Shown one piece after another: positions 21,832 through 31,965 of a stretch of DNA of 64,000 nucleotides. The position numbers and the translations under genes are program-made. Positions within the stretch are counted from its first letter, which is position 1. Each line of letters opens with the position of its first letter. Origin of the DNA: a virus; the IMG/VR virus record IMGVR_UViG_3300042519_000373, positions 1 through 64,000 of that record, one strand, 5' to 3'. A model generated the notes under the pieces. The model had not been told where the DNA came from. It did not search any database and worked only from the letters and a program-made list of their open reading frames with translations.

Positions 21832-24800
21832 ATGGCATCAGCTACTACCGTAGTTTTTAAAACAAAAACTGAAACTATTTCTCAGCCTTCTCCTACTGGT
21901 GCTCGTACTGCTAGCAATACTCCTGGAGAAACAGAGAATGTTCTAAACAGATATAGAAACGTTACCTATAACCTTACATTGGCAGCACTAACTGCTGATA
22001 ATTTAAAAGATCCTAGCGGCTACAGAAATAAAAAATTAAAATATGTAATTGCTTCTTCAAAAGGAAAAGGTTCTAAGGCAATCTCAGAAGACATCACCGC
22101 CAAGCGAACTGATATCTTTGAAGATAGAAATATTGAAGAAGATGGTAGATTTTTAGGGTCAGAAAAAGTACTAGCAGGTACTAAATTAGATTTCAGTGCT
22201 AAAGAAATAATTCAAGAATTTAATAAAGTTAGTCCTGGAAAATTTGATCTTTTCATTGATGGACTAGAAGTAGAAACCTTACTAGCACCTAATAAACAAA
22301 CCGGCCCAGCCATTGCTACTAAAGTTAAGTTTGAAATATTTGAGCCAATGAGTGCCAATGGCTTTATCGAAGCTTTGCATGTATCTGCTCTGGCTGCAGG
22401 GTGGACTGGATATCTTAATGCATGTTATGTAATAAAACTTGATTTTATTGGCTATCCTGACGATGTGCCCGGACCTGTATCAGACTCAGAGGTAATTAAT
22501 GCCACTCGCTACTTTCCAATTAAGTTAACCGGCACTGAGATGGAAGTAACAGAAACCGGCACCAAGTACAGAGTAAGTGCAGTTCCTTACAACGAATCGG
22601 GTTTTGCAAACCCCAATACCATTTATACAGATATCTCGTTTGGTGGAAACACTGTTAAAGAAGTAATTGAGAGTTTGTTTGAAGGAATTAATAAGAGTAC
22701 TCGAGAACGTGCTGCAAAAGAAAAAACAGCCGAAGCAGCAAAAATTATAGATGAGTATCAGGTATTTTTTCCTGCAATGCCTTCTGCAGGATCTAGTTTA
22801 AAAATTGAAACTACTGATACTGCAATTTCTAAAGCAAACATTAATGAACAACTTCGATCAAATGCTGTTTACAAATTTCCACCCATTGAGAAAAGTCCTA
22901 CAGTGACATCACCAGCAGGCGGTCGCGGTTCAGGATATAATGATCCGAGAAGAACTGACGCAGGGGAAATTCCTAAACGTTACGACCCTCAGCAGAATCA
23001 AATTCAGTTTGCTGCAAACTCTAATATCCACGAAATTATTGAAGCAGTGATTCGAGATAGTTTATACTTTGAACAAATATTAAAAGATGTTGAAGCTGCT
23101 AAGAAGTCAGACGGAATGATTGATTATTTTCAAATAATGATCAACACCGTACCTGGCCCAATGGACACTACTTTTAATCAACAAAGATTTATCTATCAAT
23201 ATATAATTTGTCCGTATCGTGTACATTATTCTAAGTTGCCCGGACAACAAAATGCAAACTTTAATGCAGCTTCTATGAAAAATTATGTAAAGAGAGTTTA
23301 CAATTATCTTTACACAGGTAAAAACATTGATGTTCTAAGTTTTAGATTAAATTTTAATAATTTATTCTTCCAGGCTGCTAACCCTAAAATGGGTAATAAT
23401 GATAAGTCGGACACTAGTCAGGGTGCTGGTGCATCTAATGATCCGGTAGTCAAAGCTCCTAACAACGGTGCTAAAGATGCACCGAAAGATCAAAATGATA
23501 GAGCAGCGGGCCTTCCTGACAGTGAAGCAGGATCTACTAATGCTCGCGGACAGCCGATACAACAGAATCCTTACTATCAAATTGCATATGCTGCCCACCA
23601 GGCCATATTAGAAAGCGTTAATATGCTTACTGGTGAGATTGAGGTCCTGGGAGATCCTTTTTATCTTGCAACAGGCGGGATGGGAAACTTTTTGCCAAGT
23701 TTAAAAGATACTGCAATTACCACTACTGGAGAAGCCAATTTTAACAACGGTCCTGTGGTAGTAAAAATTAATTTTAGAAATCCAATAGATATCAATGAAC
23801 AAACTGGCCTTGCTGAATTTAGCAAAACAGCAGTGCCTTTCAGCGGAGTCTATCAAGTATTAAAATGCCAAAGTACATTAAGAGATGGTGCATTTAAACA
23901 AAAATTAAACATTATGCGATACAACGGTCAGATCACAGACGGATCTGATCTTAAAGAAACAAAAGCACAGCAGTCGATACAAGATAGCAAGCCCGGCGAA
24001 CAGCAAATAGTTGACCGTGCACCAAGTGATGTTGCACGATCAGGTATTAAACCCAACGAAGCAAATTTAGCCGGATGGATTGATCAAGGATTGCCGTCCG
24101 TTGGCCTGCCTGGACAATTTGCCAACCTCTTAGGTGCAGGAAATCAAGCATTAAAAACAGTGACCGGTGCGTTAGGTCCTGGAGCAAATGTACTAAATCA
24201 AGTAAGCAATCTGGCAGGAGGCTTAGGCATCGGAGATGCATTAACAGGCATCAATCCTCTATCTAAAGGAATACCGATCAATGTAAGTTCACTAGCAATA
24301 TTAAACGGTAATCCGTTAGCCACAGCAGCATCATTGAACCAGGTAGGAAATCAACTTAAATCTTTAGTTCCCGGAAACGTTGACGGACTTATTAATGTAC
24401 AGTCGGCACAAGATGCGTCAAGTATTTTGAATAGAGCAGCAAGCGGTGCATCGTCAGTAGTTAACGGAGTAGCAAAAGGTGCAGAAAGCCTTGTAGCATC
24501 TGCAGGTGCAGGAGTTAGTAATCTATTAGATTCTGCTAAAGGATTAGGAGACACTTCTGGACTTGTTAATAATGTTCAAGGGAAATTAGCTAACTTAACT
24601 TCTGGTGGTATCAGCAGTCTAACACCGCTACAGAAATCTGCGGTAATGCAAGATGCGATTGATAAAGGAATCCCAGTTGATCAGGCTTTGAGAAACGCAC
24701 AATTATTTGGAGTTAATGTTGAAGGATTTGAAACCAACTCTAGTGCAATGGCAGCGAAATTAGGAATTGATACTTCACAGTTGTCCGGCCTAACTGGCAA

Positions 24801-25521
24801 ATTAGATAGCAAAGTAATTTCTGAACTACAGTCTGTTGTAAAAGAGTTGCCTGACAATGTTAATTTGACATCTGTTAAAGAACAGGGCATTATTCTTGCA
24901 AATATTGGCAAAGATGCACTAAAGAATATTCCTGCAATTCCTCCAAAAGTAATAGCACCTATTGCAGAATTACCTACCCCTGCAATGTCAGACACATTAT
25001 CTGTGGCTGAAAGATCTAAAGTAATTAATCATGCAATTGCAAATGGCATACCTGTTGATCAGGCATTAAGAAATGCATCATTATTTGGCGGAACAGGCAG
25101 CATACCTAGCCTAAATGGATCTGCACTAGGATCATTAGCTGCCCTTGGTAAATCTTCAGCAGACATGCTAACTGGTAAAATTTCTTCAATACAACAAGGT
25201 ATATCGGGAGTTGTGGGACAGAGCGGTAGATTACAAGCCGGCCTTACCACAGCAATGGGCATTCCGGGGTCAGTTGAAAGTCAACTATCGTCGGTTCAAA
25301 AAATGTTAGGTAACCCTGAATCAGGAGTAACTCAATTATCAAATTTAGGAAAAAGTGTTACTGCACAGTTTGGAAGTTTATCAGCAGCTTCTGCCAGTCC
25401 CTTAGAGAAGTTCATGAACAACTCTGTAAATAGCCTAAACGATCCAAACGCTCCGCCATACACAGGAACTGACCCTATCGTAAGAAGAAGGTTAGGTTTG
25501 CCTCCTATAGAAGAAGCATAA
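21832..25521 (+). CDS. Large baseplate hub protein (gp27 position)
   Basis: 1229 aa. The N-terminal ~450 residues form the conserved part, for example FEIFEPMSANGFIEALHVSA followed by LNACYVIKLDFIGYPDD near residues 165-220, seen in large structural proteins placed before gp5 in T4-like environmental phages. A role as the gp27-type hub partner of gp5 is inferred from position and size, not from a clear match. The second half (~740-1229) is a Gly/Ser/Ala/Leu-rich low-complexity region. It contains two copies of AIxxGIPVDQALRNAxLFG at residues ~938-960 and ~1064-1086. These could form repeated helical modules. The gene lies one base after gp53 and ends one base before gp5. Confidence 0.75.
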   Translation: MASATTVVFKTKTETISQPSPTGARTASNTPGETENVLNRYRNVTYNLTLAALTADNLKDPSGYRNKKLKYVIASSKGKGSKAISEDITAKRTDIFEDRNIEEDGRFLGSEKVLAGTKLDFSAKEIIQEFNKVSPGKFDLFIDGLEVETLLAPNKQTGPAIATKVKFEIFEPMSANGFIEALHVSALAAGWTGYLNACYVIKLDFIGYPDDVPGPVSDSEVINATRYFPIKLTGTEMEVTETGTKYRVSAVPYNESGFANPNTIYTDISFGGNTVKEVIESLFEGINKSTRERAAKEKTAEAAKIIDEYQVFFPAMPSAGSSLKIETTDTAISKANINEQLRSNAVYKFPPIEKSPTVTSPAGGRGSGYNDPRRTDAGEIPKRYDPQQNQIQFAANSNIHEIIEAVIRDSLYFEQILKDVEAAKKSDGMIDYFQIMINTVPGPMDTTFNQQRFIYQYIICPYRVHYSKLPGQQNANFNAASMKNYVKRVYNYLYTGKNIDVLSFRLNFNNLFFQAANPKMGNNDKSDTSQGAGASNDPVVKAPNNGAKDAPKDQNDRAAGLPDSEAGSTNARGQPIQQNPYYQIAYAAHQAILESVNMLTGEIEVLGDPFYLATGGMGNFLPSLKDTAITTTGEANFNNGPVVVKINFRNPIDINEQTGLAEFSKTAVPFSGVYQVLKCQSTLRDGAFKQKLNIMRYNGQITDGSDLKETKAQQSIQDSKPGEQQIVDRAPSDVARSGIKPNEANLAGWIDQGLPSVGLPGQFANLLGAGNQALKTVTGALGPGANVLNQVSNLAGGLGIGDALTGINPLSKGIPINVSSLAILNGNPLATAASLNQVGNQLKSLVPGNVDGLINVQSAQDASSILNRAASGASSVVNGVAKGAESLVASAGAGVSNLLDSAKGLGDTSGLVNNVQGKLANLTSGGISSLTPLQKSAVMQDAIDKGIPVDQALRNAQLFGVNVEGFETNSSAMAAKLGIDTSQLSGLTGKLDSKVISELQSVVKELPDNVNLTSVKEQGIILANIGKDALKNIPAIPPKVIAPIAELPTPAMSDTLSVAERSKVINHAIANGIPVDQALRNASLFGGTGSIPSLNGSALGSLAALGKSSADMLTGKISSIQQGISGVVGQSGRLQAGLTTAMGIPGSVESQLSSVQKMLGNPESGVTQLSNLGKSVTAQFGSLSAASASPLEKFMNNSVNSLNDPNAPPYTGTDPIVRRRLGLPPIEEA

Positions 25522-25522
25522 T

Positions 25523-27799
25523 ATGAGTATTCAAACCCGCAGAAGACAAAAATTACCACATCCCGGGCCTTGGCTAGGAGTAATTACAAACTACCTTGAT
25601 CCTACGTACATGGGCGGCCTCGAAGTCTCCTTGATTAAGTCTACTCAAGGCCAAGTTACCCTACAGAATGAAACAGTGATTGTTCATTATATGACTCCTT
25701 TTTACGGTGTCACATCTATTAAACACGAAGGTACAAACTCCGCAGATTTTAATGATGTTCAAAAAAGTTACGGTATGTGGTTTGTTCCGCCCGACATTGG
25801 CACAACGGTAATGTGCATGTTTATTGACGGAGATCCAAATTCTGGTTATTGGTTAGGTTGCGTACCTGAGACATTTCAAAATCATATGATTCCTGGTCTT
25901 GCAGCAAGTCAGACCGTGGCAATGACCGCTGAACAAGAAAGAAAATACGGCACTAGAAATGTACCAGTGGGCGAATTTTTAAAGAAAGGTAGAGATCTTT
26001 CTAACCCCAAACCAGACACATATACAAAACCTATACATCCTTTTGCAGATAGACTGCTAGCACAGGGATTACTTACTGATACTATTAGAGGTACTACGAC
26101 TAGTGGTGCCCGACGAGAAATTCCTAGTGCAGTATTTGGTATTAGCACACCCGGCCCCCTTGATCCAAATGGAAAGAAAGGGTACATTGGATATGAAAGT
26201 ATTTCTACTGCACCGGTAAGTAGATTAGGCGGAACACAATTTGTTTTCGACGATGGTGACCAAAACGGCCAGAACGAGCTAGTAAGAATTAGAACTAGAA
26301 CAGGGCATCAAATCTTAATGCACAACAGTCAGGATTTGATCTACATTGGTAATAGCAAAGGATCTGCGTGGGTAGAATTAACCAGCAACGGTAAGATTGA
26401 TATCTATGCCGAAGACTCAATTAGTATTCATACTGAACAAGATTTTAATTTTAGAGCAGATCGAGATGTAAACATTGAAGCTGGTAGAAATATTAATTTC
26501 CGTGCTGAAAAGAACATGGAGACTAATGTTAGCGGACACTATTTTTTAAGCGTTGATGAAGAGACGAGAATTGTTTTTTCAAAGACTAAAGATGAAACTG
26601 TGGGTGCGGCTTCTAAATTAACCATAATAGGTGATTACGAAACATTATGCGGTGCAAGTATTAAGGTCTCTGCTGAAGGCACAATGAATCTAGCGTCTGA
26701 AGGAAATATGCGTCAAAGTACTGGTGCAAGTTTCCATGTAGGTGCCGCCGGAAATTATTATGAAAGTGCTACGGCAATTCATATGAATGGCCCGGCAGCA
26801 GAAGCAGCAGAAACTGCCGAACAAGCAACGGTACCGCCCGATCTTCCACTATACGCACTGCCTAACAGACAAAAATCAGCTGGTTGGGAAAACGGCCAAT
26901 TCTACAAAGCTTCTCCTATTCGAAGTATTATGCAACGTGTTCCTACTCACGAGCCGTGGGATCAACATGAAAATAATAACCCTAAACAGTTTAGTCCCGA
27001 CGCAACAGATAATACCTTACAAAGCAGGGCAAGCAGTGGCGTAGCTGATAATCCAAATATCGGAACACAGAAGCCTGCTAACGATGCAGAATCTATTCCG
27101 GGAACATGCAGTCCTGAATTTGCAAAAGATATTAGAGACTCCGGTGCATCCTCAGGAATTGCAGCAATTAAAGCAGCCTGTGCAAAATTTGGATTAACAA
27201 GCCCGTATGCAGTGGCAGCGTTGCTGGGCATTGCCGGCGGCGAATGCCGTTGGAGACTAGTTGAAGAAAACTTTAATTACAAGACTGATAGATTGTTGCA
27301 GGTCTTTCCTAGTGTGTTCAAAGGTGATCGAGCACTTGCTGACAAGTATTCAGGTAACCCTAATAATACTTTACCTGAATTCTTATACGGATACCAGACC
27401 GCTAAAGGTCGAGGTCTAGGCAATACAGAAGCTGGCGACGGTTCAAAATTTATTGGCCGAGGATACATTCAGCTTACAGGACGTGGTAACTACAGCAGAT
27501 ACGGAACACTAGCAGGTCACGACTTAATTAACAATCCTAAACTTTTAATGGATCCAACAATTGCTGCAGAAGTTAGCGTTAAGTATTTGCTTGACAGAGT
27601 TAAAATGTCTCCGTCTGATCCGGGTTATTTTGCAGCCGCATGTAAAGCTGTTGGGTTTAACACACCTGATATTAAAGCAAAGAAAACTGGGTTTTATAAT
27701 TGTTTCTTGGCACAGCTACAAGGTAAAGTTGTGACGTCTAGTGATGGCACACCTATTGTCGATGGGTCAGGAAACCCTGTAAGAACCGGAGTAAAATAA
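25523..27799 (+). CDS. gp5: Baseplate hub spike gp5-like with C-terminal GH19 lysozyme
   Basis: Central puncturing spike of the baseplate with a peptidoglycan-degrading domain. Residues ~10-135 are the OB-fold of the gp5/VgrG type (GPWLGVITNYLDPTYMGGLE, GMWFVPPDIGTTVMCMF, SGYWLGCVPE). Residues ~275-410 are a beta-helix-like repeat (DIYAEDSISIHTEQDFNFRA, VNIEAGRNINFRA). From ~535 to ~735 lies a GH19-type muramidase/chitinase domain: IAGGECRWRLVEENFNY with Glu574 as the likely acid, and GRGYIQLTGRGNYSRYG at ~643-659. In T4 gp5 the lysozyme sits between OB-fold and helix, and is not GH19, so domain order and enzyme family differ. It is coupled to the preceding gene (TAATATG). Confidence 0.9.
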   Translation: MSIQTRRRQKLPHPGPWLGVITNYLDPTYMGGLEVSLIKSTQGQVTLQNETVIVHYMTPFYGVTSIKHEGTNSADFNDVQKSYGMWFVPPDIGTTVMCMFIDGDPNSGYWLGCVPETFQNHMIPGLAASQTVAMTAEQERKYGTRNVPVGEFLKKGRDLSNPKPDTYTKPIHPFADRLLAQGLLTDTIRGTTTSGARREIPSAVFGISTPGPLDPNGKKGYIGYESISTAPVSRLGGTQFVFDDGDQNGQNELVRIRTRTGHQILMHNSQDLIYIGNSKGSAWVELTSNGKIDIYAEDSISIHTEQDFNFRADRDVNIEAGRNINFRAEKNMETNVSGHYFLSVDEETRIVFSKTKDETVGAASKLTIIGDYETLCGASIKVSAEGTMNLASEGNMRQSTGASFHVGAAGNYYESATAIHMNGPAAEAAETAEQATVPPDLPLYALPNRQKSAGWENGQFYKASPIRSIMQRVPTHEPWDQHENNNPKQFSPDATDNTLQSRASSGVADNPNIGTQKPANDAESIPGTCSPEFAKDIRDSGASSGIAAIKAACAKFGLTSPYAVAALLGIAGGECRWRLVEENFNYKTDRLLQVFPSVFKGDRALADKYSGNPNNTLPEFLYGYQTAKGRGLGNTEAGDGSKFIGRGYIQLTGRGNYSRYGTLAGHDLINNPKLLMDPTIAAEVSVKYLLDRVKMSPSDPGYFAAACKAVGFNTPDIKAKKTGFYNCFLAQLQGKVVTSSDGTPIVDGSGNPVRTGVK

Positions 27800-27802
27800 C
27801 TG

Positions 27803-27810
27803 AATAAATA
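27803..27810 (+). promoter_or_regulatory. ATAAATA element directly before gp25
   Basis: AATAAATA followed by GAGTT and then the ATG of gp25. It would act as a late promoter with its start site on the A of the ATG, as at 77 and 7444. It may equally be chance in an AT-rich junction. Confidence 0.4.
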
Positions 27811-27815
27811 GAGTT

Positions 27816-28250
27816 ATGGCCTACAAAAATATAGTTATAACTCCTCCAAACCTTAAAAATGTAACTACTACTAAAACTAGTCAGTTCTATAAAGGGTTCA
27901 GTACAGTAGACGATACAACTACTAATGTCAAACTCTACGACTATGAATTGATCAAACAAGATATTTTAAATCAATTCAACACTCGTAAAGGAGAAAGATT
28001 AATGAATCCTAATTTTGGTTCAGTAGTCTGGGATCTAATATACGAGCCGTTAACACCTAATGTTAAGCAACAGATCTCTGCAGACATCGATCGGATCCTT
28101 GCATCTGATCCTAGAGTAATTCCTACTCTAGTAAACATTGTTGAACAAGACTACGGATTTCTTTTAGAAATTACATTATCCTATAAAGGTACTGATGTAA
28201 GTGACGGTATGATTTTATCTTTTGATAAGCGTGTCGGCTTGGCAGGGTAA
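27816..28250 (+). CDS. gp25: Baseplate wedge subunit gp25
   Basis: 144 aa, close to T4 gp25 (132 aa) and the family that also includes the TssE sheath-platform proteins. YDYELIKQDILNQFNTRKGE and LMNPNFGSVVWDLIYEPLTP (residues ~45-90) are the diagnostic segments, with Glu-Pro of the EPR-type motif preserved. gp25 seeds sheath assembly at the baseplate. The gene has no strong ribosome binding site in the sequence just before ATG, which fits the leaderless transcript idea. It is followed by a weak terminator and a new late promoter before gp6. Confidence 0.95.
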   Translation: MAYKNIVITPPNLKNVTTTKTSQFYKGFSTVDDTTTNVKLYDYELIKQDILNQFNTRKGERLMNPNFGSVVWDLIYEPLTPNVKQQISADIDRILASDPRVIPTLVNIVEQDYGFLLEITLSYKGTDVSDGMILSFDKRVGLAG

Positions 28251-28271
28251 TAAACTACGTGGTTTATTTTT
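28250..28271 (+). terminator. Weak terminator after gp25
   Basis: ATAAAC (28250-28255) pairs with GTTTAT (28262-28267), loop TACGTG, followed by a T run. The stem is AT-rich with only one G-C pair, so termination is likely partial. Confidence 0.45.
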
Positions 28272-28273
28272 CC

Positions 28274-28281
28274 AATAAATA
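28274..28281 (+). promoter_or_regulatory. Late promoter AATAAATA for gp6
   Basis: AATAAATA lies exactly 24 nt before the gp6 ATG, with AAGG in the leader. The predicted transcript would run into the giant gene and possibly the whole fibre block. Confidence 0.75.
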
Positions 28282-28305
28282 TGCAATATTAAGGTAATTC
28301 GGTTT

Positions 28306-31300
28306 ATGATCCCGTCAACAAATTCAAAACTACTGGTCGCAGAAGACTGGAAAAAAGTATATCAATCTTTTAAGAATTCTGATTTTAAATCTTACGACTT
28401 TGAAACTCTTCGTAGGACAATGATTTCCTATCTCCGCGAAAAGTACCCAGAAGATTTTAACGACTATATTGAATCTAGCGAATATGTTGCACTGATTGAT
28501 CTCATTGCTTACCTAGGACAGAATTTAAGTTTCCGTGTTGACCTTAATGCACGTGAAAACTTTTTAGAAACAGCACAGCGTCGTGACAGCATTTTACGTC
28601 TAGCACAGTTGATCAATTATAATGCCAAGCGTAACACTCCTGCTAATGGATTTTTAAAACTAACAGCAGTTTCTACAACTGATAACGTATTTGATGCTAA
28701 CGGCAGTAATTTAGCAAACACTGTGATCACCTGGAACGATGTTAGTAACACTAATTGGTACCAACAGTTTGTCACTATCATTAACGGTGCTATGCCCGGA
28801 TCTGTTACATTTGGTAAGCCCTATGATAAAAAGACAATCAACGGCATTCCTACAGAACAATACAAGTTAAACACTGCAAATTCTGATGTTCCTGTGTTTG
28901 GCTTTAACAAAACAATTGGCGGCATTTCAATGCCTTTTGAAATCACTAGCTGCGAATTTACCGGCAAGACACATATCTATGAGTCAATACCTAAGCCAGC
29001 TGATCAGTTTAGCTTTATTTTTAGAAACGATAGTAAAGGCAGTGCAAGTGCTAATACTGGCTTCTTTGCACACTTTCGTCAAGGTACATTGAACTTAGCT
29101 TCGTTTGGTGTCGATGCACCTGTGCCGAACGAAATTGTTGGCATTAATGCCAGCAACATTAATGATAACGATGTGTGGCTATGGCAGCTCGATGCTGACG
29201 GAAACTATGACACAAGTTGGTCTAAGGTTCAAGCCCTGAGCGGGAATAACGTAATATATAACAGCTTGAGCAATCAAGAAAGAAATATTTTTGCAGTTAC
29301 TACTCGACAAGACGATCAAATTGATTTAAACTTTGCTGACGGACTGTTTGGAAACTTGCCCAAAGGACAGTTTGTATTGTTTTACAGACAGAGTAACGGA
29401 TTAAAGTATTCTGTTAAGCCTGAACAAATTAACGGGGTCCAAATTTCTTTACCTTATTTTAATAAAATAGGACAAAAGCAACAGCTATCTTTAACATTCA
29501 GTTTACAATACACTGTTAATAACAGTGAAAGTCCTGAGTCAGATGCTAACATTAAATTGAAAGCACCGCAGTCTTTCTACACCCAAAATAGAATGATTAC
29601 TGCCGAAGATTACAACATTGCACCGTTAACTGCGGGTGCAGATATTGTTAAGATTAAGAGTGTTAATAGAATTTCTAGCGGAATTTCTAAGTATTACGAA
29701 CTAAGTGACGTTAGTGGAAAATATTCCGGAACTAATATATTTGGCGAAGATGGTGCGTTATACCAAGAAGATAAGACACTGACATTAGAGTTTTCTTACT
29801 CTAACAAAAACGAAATTTATGCAGCAGTAATTAACAAAATTATTCCTATTGCTGAATCTGCAAGCATGAATAATTTTTACCTAAACTACTGGCCGCGTCC
29901 AGCAGTATCTGACCCTCCAGCAGTATGGACTCAGTCTACTAAAAGTACTAATCAATCTACTGGATATTTTAAAGATGGATTAACTGGGGTAGCTCTACAA
30001 ACAGGTATTTTTGCTGCCAGCAATCTAAGTTATTTAGAGCCCGGTGCTCTTGTTAAGTTCGTTCCGCCACAAGGACAATACTTTTTGTCAAACGGAAACT
30101 TAACAACAATAAGCGATTCAACTACTAAAGATTTTAAATGGGTTAAGACATCATTAATCATTGGTGATGGATCATACGGTGGCCAGGGCAATTTACCTGA
30201 TGGCACCGGCCCTATTATTGTTACACAGAATATTCCTTCGAATGCTATTATAAGAGAAATTATTCCTCCTTTTGACAGTGTATTCAGTTATTCATTACAG
30301 ACTGATATTGTTAATCTTTCCTTGGCCAAAAGAAATTTTGGTCTAAGTTTTGCAGAAGACACTCGCTCATGGTATGTGATTAACGATACCGACCTCGACT
30401 TGACAAATCCTTTTACTATCCTATACCAAAAAGATTCTTCAAACACTAATAAAGATGCCAGCTGGTTATTTGCATTTACTTGGACTGGAATAGGCTACGA
30501 AGTAAAATATAGAATCACAGACTATATTTTTGAAAGTGAACGTGACACTTCGTTCTTCTTTGATTCCACAACAAAGAATTATGATTTTACAAAAAATACT
30601 CTTGTAAAAGATCAGATTAAAATTCTTGGAACTAATCCGTCTCCTGTTAATTACGGAAATGCTATTATTTCATTAACATCAACAGGTACTGGCGGCAGTG
30701 TTTCTGGATTTAACATTATTAATCGAGGCAAGGGTTACGTCTCTACTCCTCAAATCACTATCACTGGCAGTAGTTCTGGAGAGTTTTATCCTGTGTTAAA
30801 AAATGGATCAGTGGACCGTATTATTGTAGTAAATTCAGGTTCAGGGTATAACACACTAACTTCAGTAGTGAGTATTTCTTTTTCTGAAACACAGTATTCT
30901 ACGTTACCGCTTGGTACAGACTATGGTTGGCAAATTGATGGCAATATTGTCGAAGCAGACGGATATATTGAACCTAAAAAAATTCAAGTATCTTTCTTAG
31001 ACGAGTACGAAGACAATCAAATTGAAAACCCAGATGCGTTCACTGACATTGTAGCCCCTGCCTCATTAAGTCCTCAAACTGGATTTAAAGATAAGTTTGT
31101 CTATTTCAAATATGCAGATAACAACTTAACATATTCAATTGTTACTGATGCAGAGATTCTTGCTTATCCTACGGAAGAAGATGTTCCGCAGTCAGCAAAA
31201 GTTGAAGGGCAGTTATTTTATTTCTACGATAAATCAATTAACGTTATTAAACATTATGCAGAAGCAGCAGAAAGCTCGTATATATTACAACCTAGTTATT

Positions 31301-31965
31301 TTGCAAAGCCTGGTAGAACAGGGTTAAAATTTCAATATAGACATAACAGTGGCGACGATCGTAGACTAGATCCTAGCAAGACTAACTTAATTGATATATT
31401 TGTTCTTACACAAACATACGACACTACCTATAGAAATTGGTTAACATCTGAGTCTGGTGGCGAACCTTTGCCTCCTACTAGTTCAGAACTTGAAGAAAAT
31501 TATAGCAGCACCTTAGAACCTATTAAGGCAATTAGCGATCAGTTGATCTACCAACCAGTAAAATATAAAGTATTGTTTGGAACACAGGCAGATAGAAATC
31601 TTCAAGCAACATTTAAAGCAGTTAGAAATAGCACAAGAAGTACAACAGAAAACGAACTAAAATCTAGAATATTAGCAGGCATTGAACAATTTTTTGCACT
31701 TGAAAATTGGGAGTTTGGACAAACATTTTATTTTAGTGAGTTGTCAACATACATTATGAATATAATGTCTCCTGATATTACTAACTTTATCATTGTTCCA
31801 AAAGCAGATGTACCATTTGGCAGTTTGTATGAAATTGCCTGCCAAAACAACGAAATTTTTATCAACGGTGCCGGCGTAAGTAATATTGAAATTATTGATG
31901 CTATCACTGCAAATCAAATTAAAACAACAGCAACTATTATCAATAGTACATTGGGAGTATATTAA
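28306..31965 (+). CDS. gp6: Baseplate wedge subunit gp6, enlarged
   Basis: Main wedge protein of the inner baseplate ring (J-type). The N-terminal ~120 residues are clearly gp6: LRRTMISYLREKYPEDFNDY, SSEYVALIDLIAYLGQNLSF, RVDLNARENFLETAQRRDSI, LRLAQLINYNAKRN. The C-terminal part (~1090-1215) has the helical and strand pattern of the gp6 end (STTENELKSRILAGIEQFFA, ITNFIIVPKADVPFGSLYEI). At 1219 aa it is almost twice T4 gp6 (660 aa). The extra middle region includes two SGYT-type segments (INRGKGYVSTPQITITGSSS and VVNSGSGYNTLTSV) near residues 800-860. The stop overlaps the next start as TAATG. Confidence 0.92.
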   Translation: MIPSTNSKLLVAEDWKKVYQSFKNSDFKSYDFETLRRTMISYLREKYPEDFNDYIESSEYVALIDLIAYLGQNLSFRVDLNARENFLETAQRRDSILRLAQLINYNAKRNTPANGFLKLTAVSTTDNVFDANGSNLANTVITWNDVSNTNWYQQFVTIINGAMPGSVTFGKPYDKKTINGIPTEQYKLNTANSDVPVFGFNKTIGGISMPFEITSCEFTGKTHIYESIPKPADQFSFIFRNDSKGSASANTGFFAHFRQGTLNLASFGVDAPVPNEIVGINASNINDNDVWLWQLDADGNYDTSWSKVQALSGNNVIYNSLSNQERNIFAVTTRQDDQIDLNFADGLFGNLPKGQFVLFYRQSNGLKYSVKPEQINGVQISLPYFNKIGQKQQLSLTFSLQYTVNNSESPESDANIKLKAPQSFYTQNRMITAEDYNIAPLTAGADIVKIKSVNRISSGISKYYELSDVSGKYSGTNIFGEDGALYQEDKTLTLEFSYSNKNEIYAAVINKIIPIAESASMNNFYLNYWPRPAVSDPPAVWTQSTKSTNQSTGYFKDGLTGVALQTGIFAASNLSYLEPGALVKFVPPQGQYFLSNGNLTTISDSTTKDFKWVKTSLIIGDGSYGGQGNLPDGTGPIIVTQNIPSNAIIREIIPPFDSVFSYSLQTDIVNLSLAKRNFGLSFAEDTRSWYVINDTDLDLTNPFTILYQKDSSNTNKDASWLFAFTWTGIGYEVKYRITDYIFESERDTSFFFDSTTKNYDFTKNTLVKDQIKILGTNPSPVNYGNAIISLTSTGTGGSVSGFNIINRGKGYVSTPQITITGSSSGEFYPVLKNGSVDRIIVVNSGSGYNTLTSVVSISFSETQYSTLPLGTDYGWQIDGNIVEADGYIEPKKIQVSFLDEYEDNQIENPDAFTDIVAPASLSPQTGFKDKFVYFKYADNNLTYSIVTDAEILAYPTEEDVPQSAKVEGQLFYFYDKSINVIKHYAEAAESSYILQPSYFAKPGRTGLKFQYRHNSGDDRRLDPSKTNLIDIFVLTQTYDTTYRNWLTSESGGEPLPPTSSELEENYSSTLEPIKAISDQLIYQPVKYKVLFGTQADRNLQATFKAVRNSTRSTTENELKSRILAGIEQFFALENWEFGQTFYFSELSTYIMNIMSPDITNFIIVPKADVPFGSLYEIACQNNEIFINGAGVSNIEIIDAITANQIKTTATIINSTLGVY

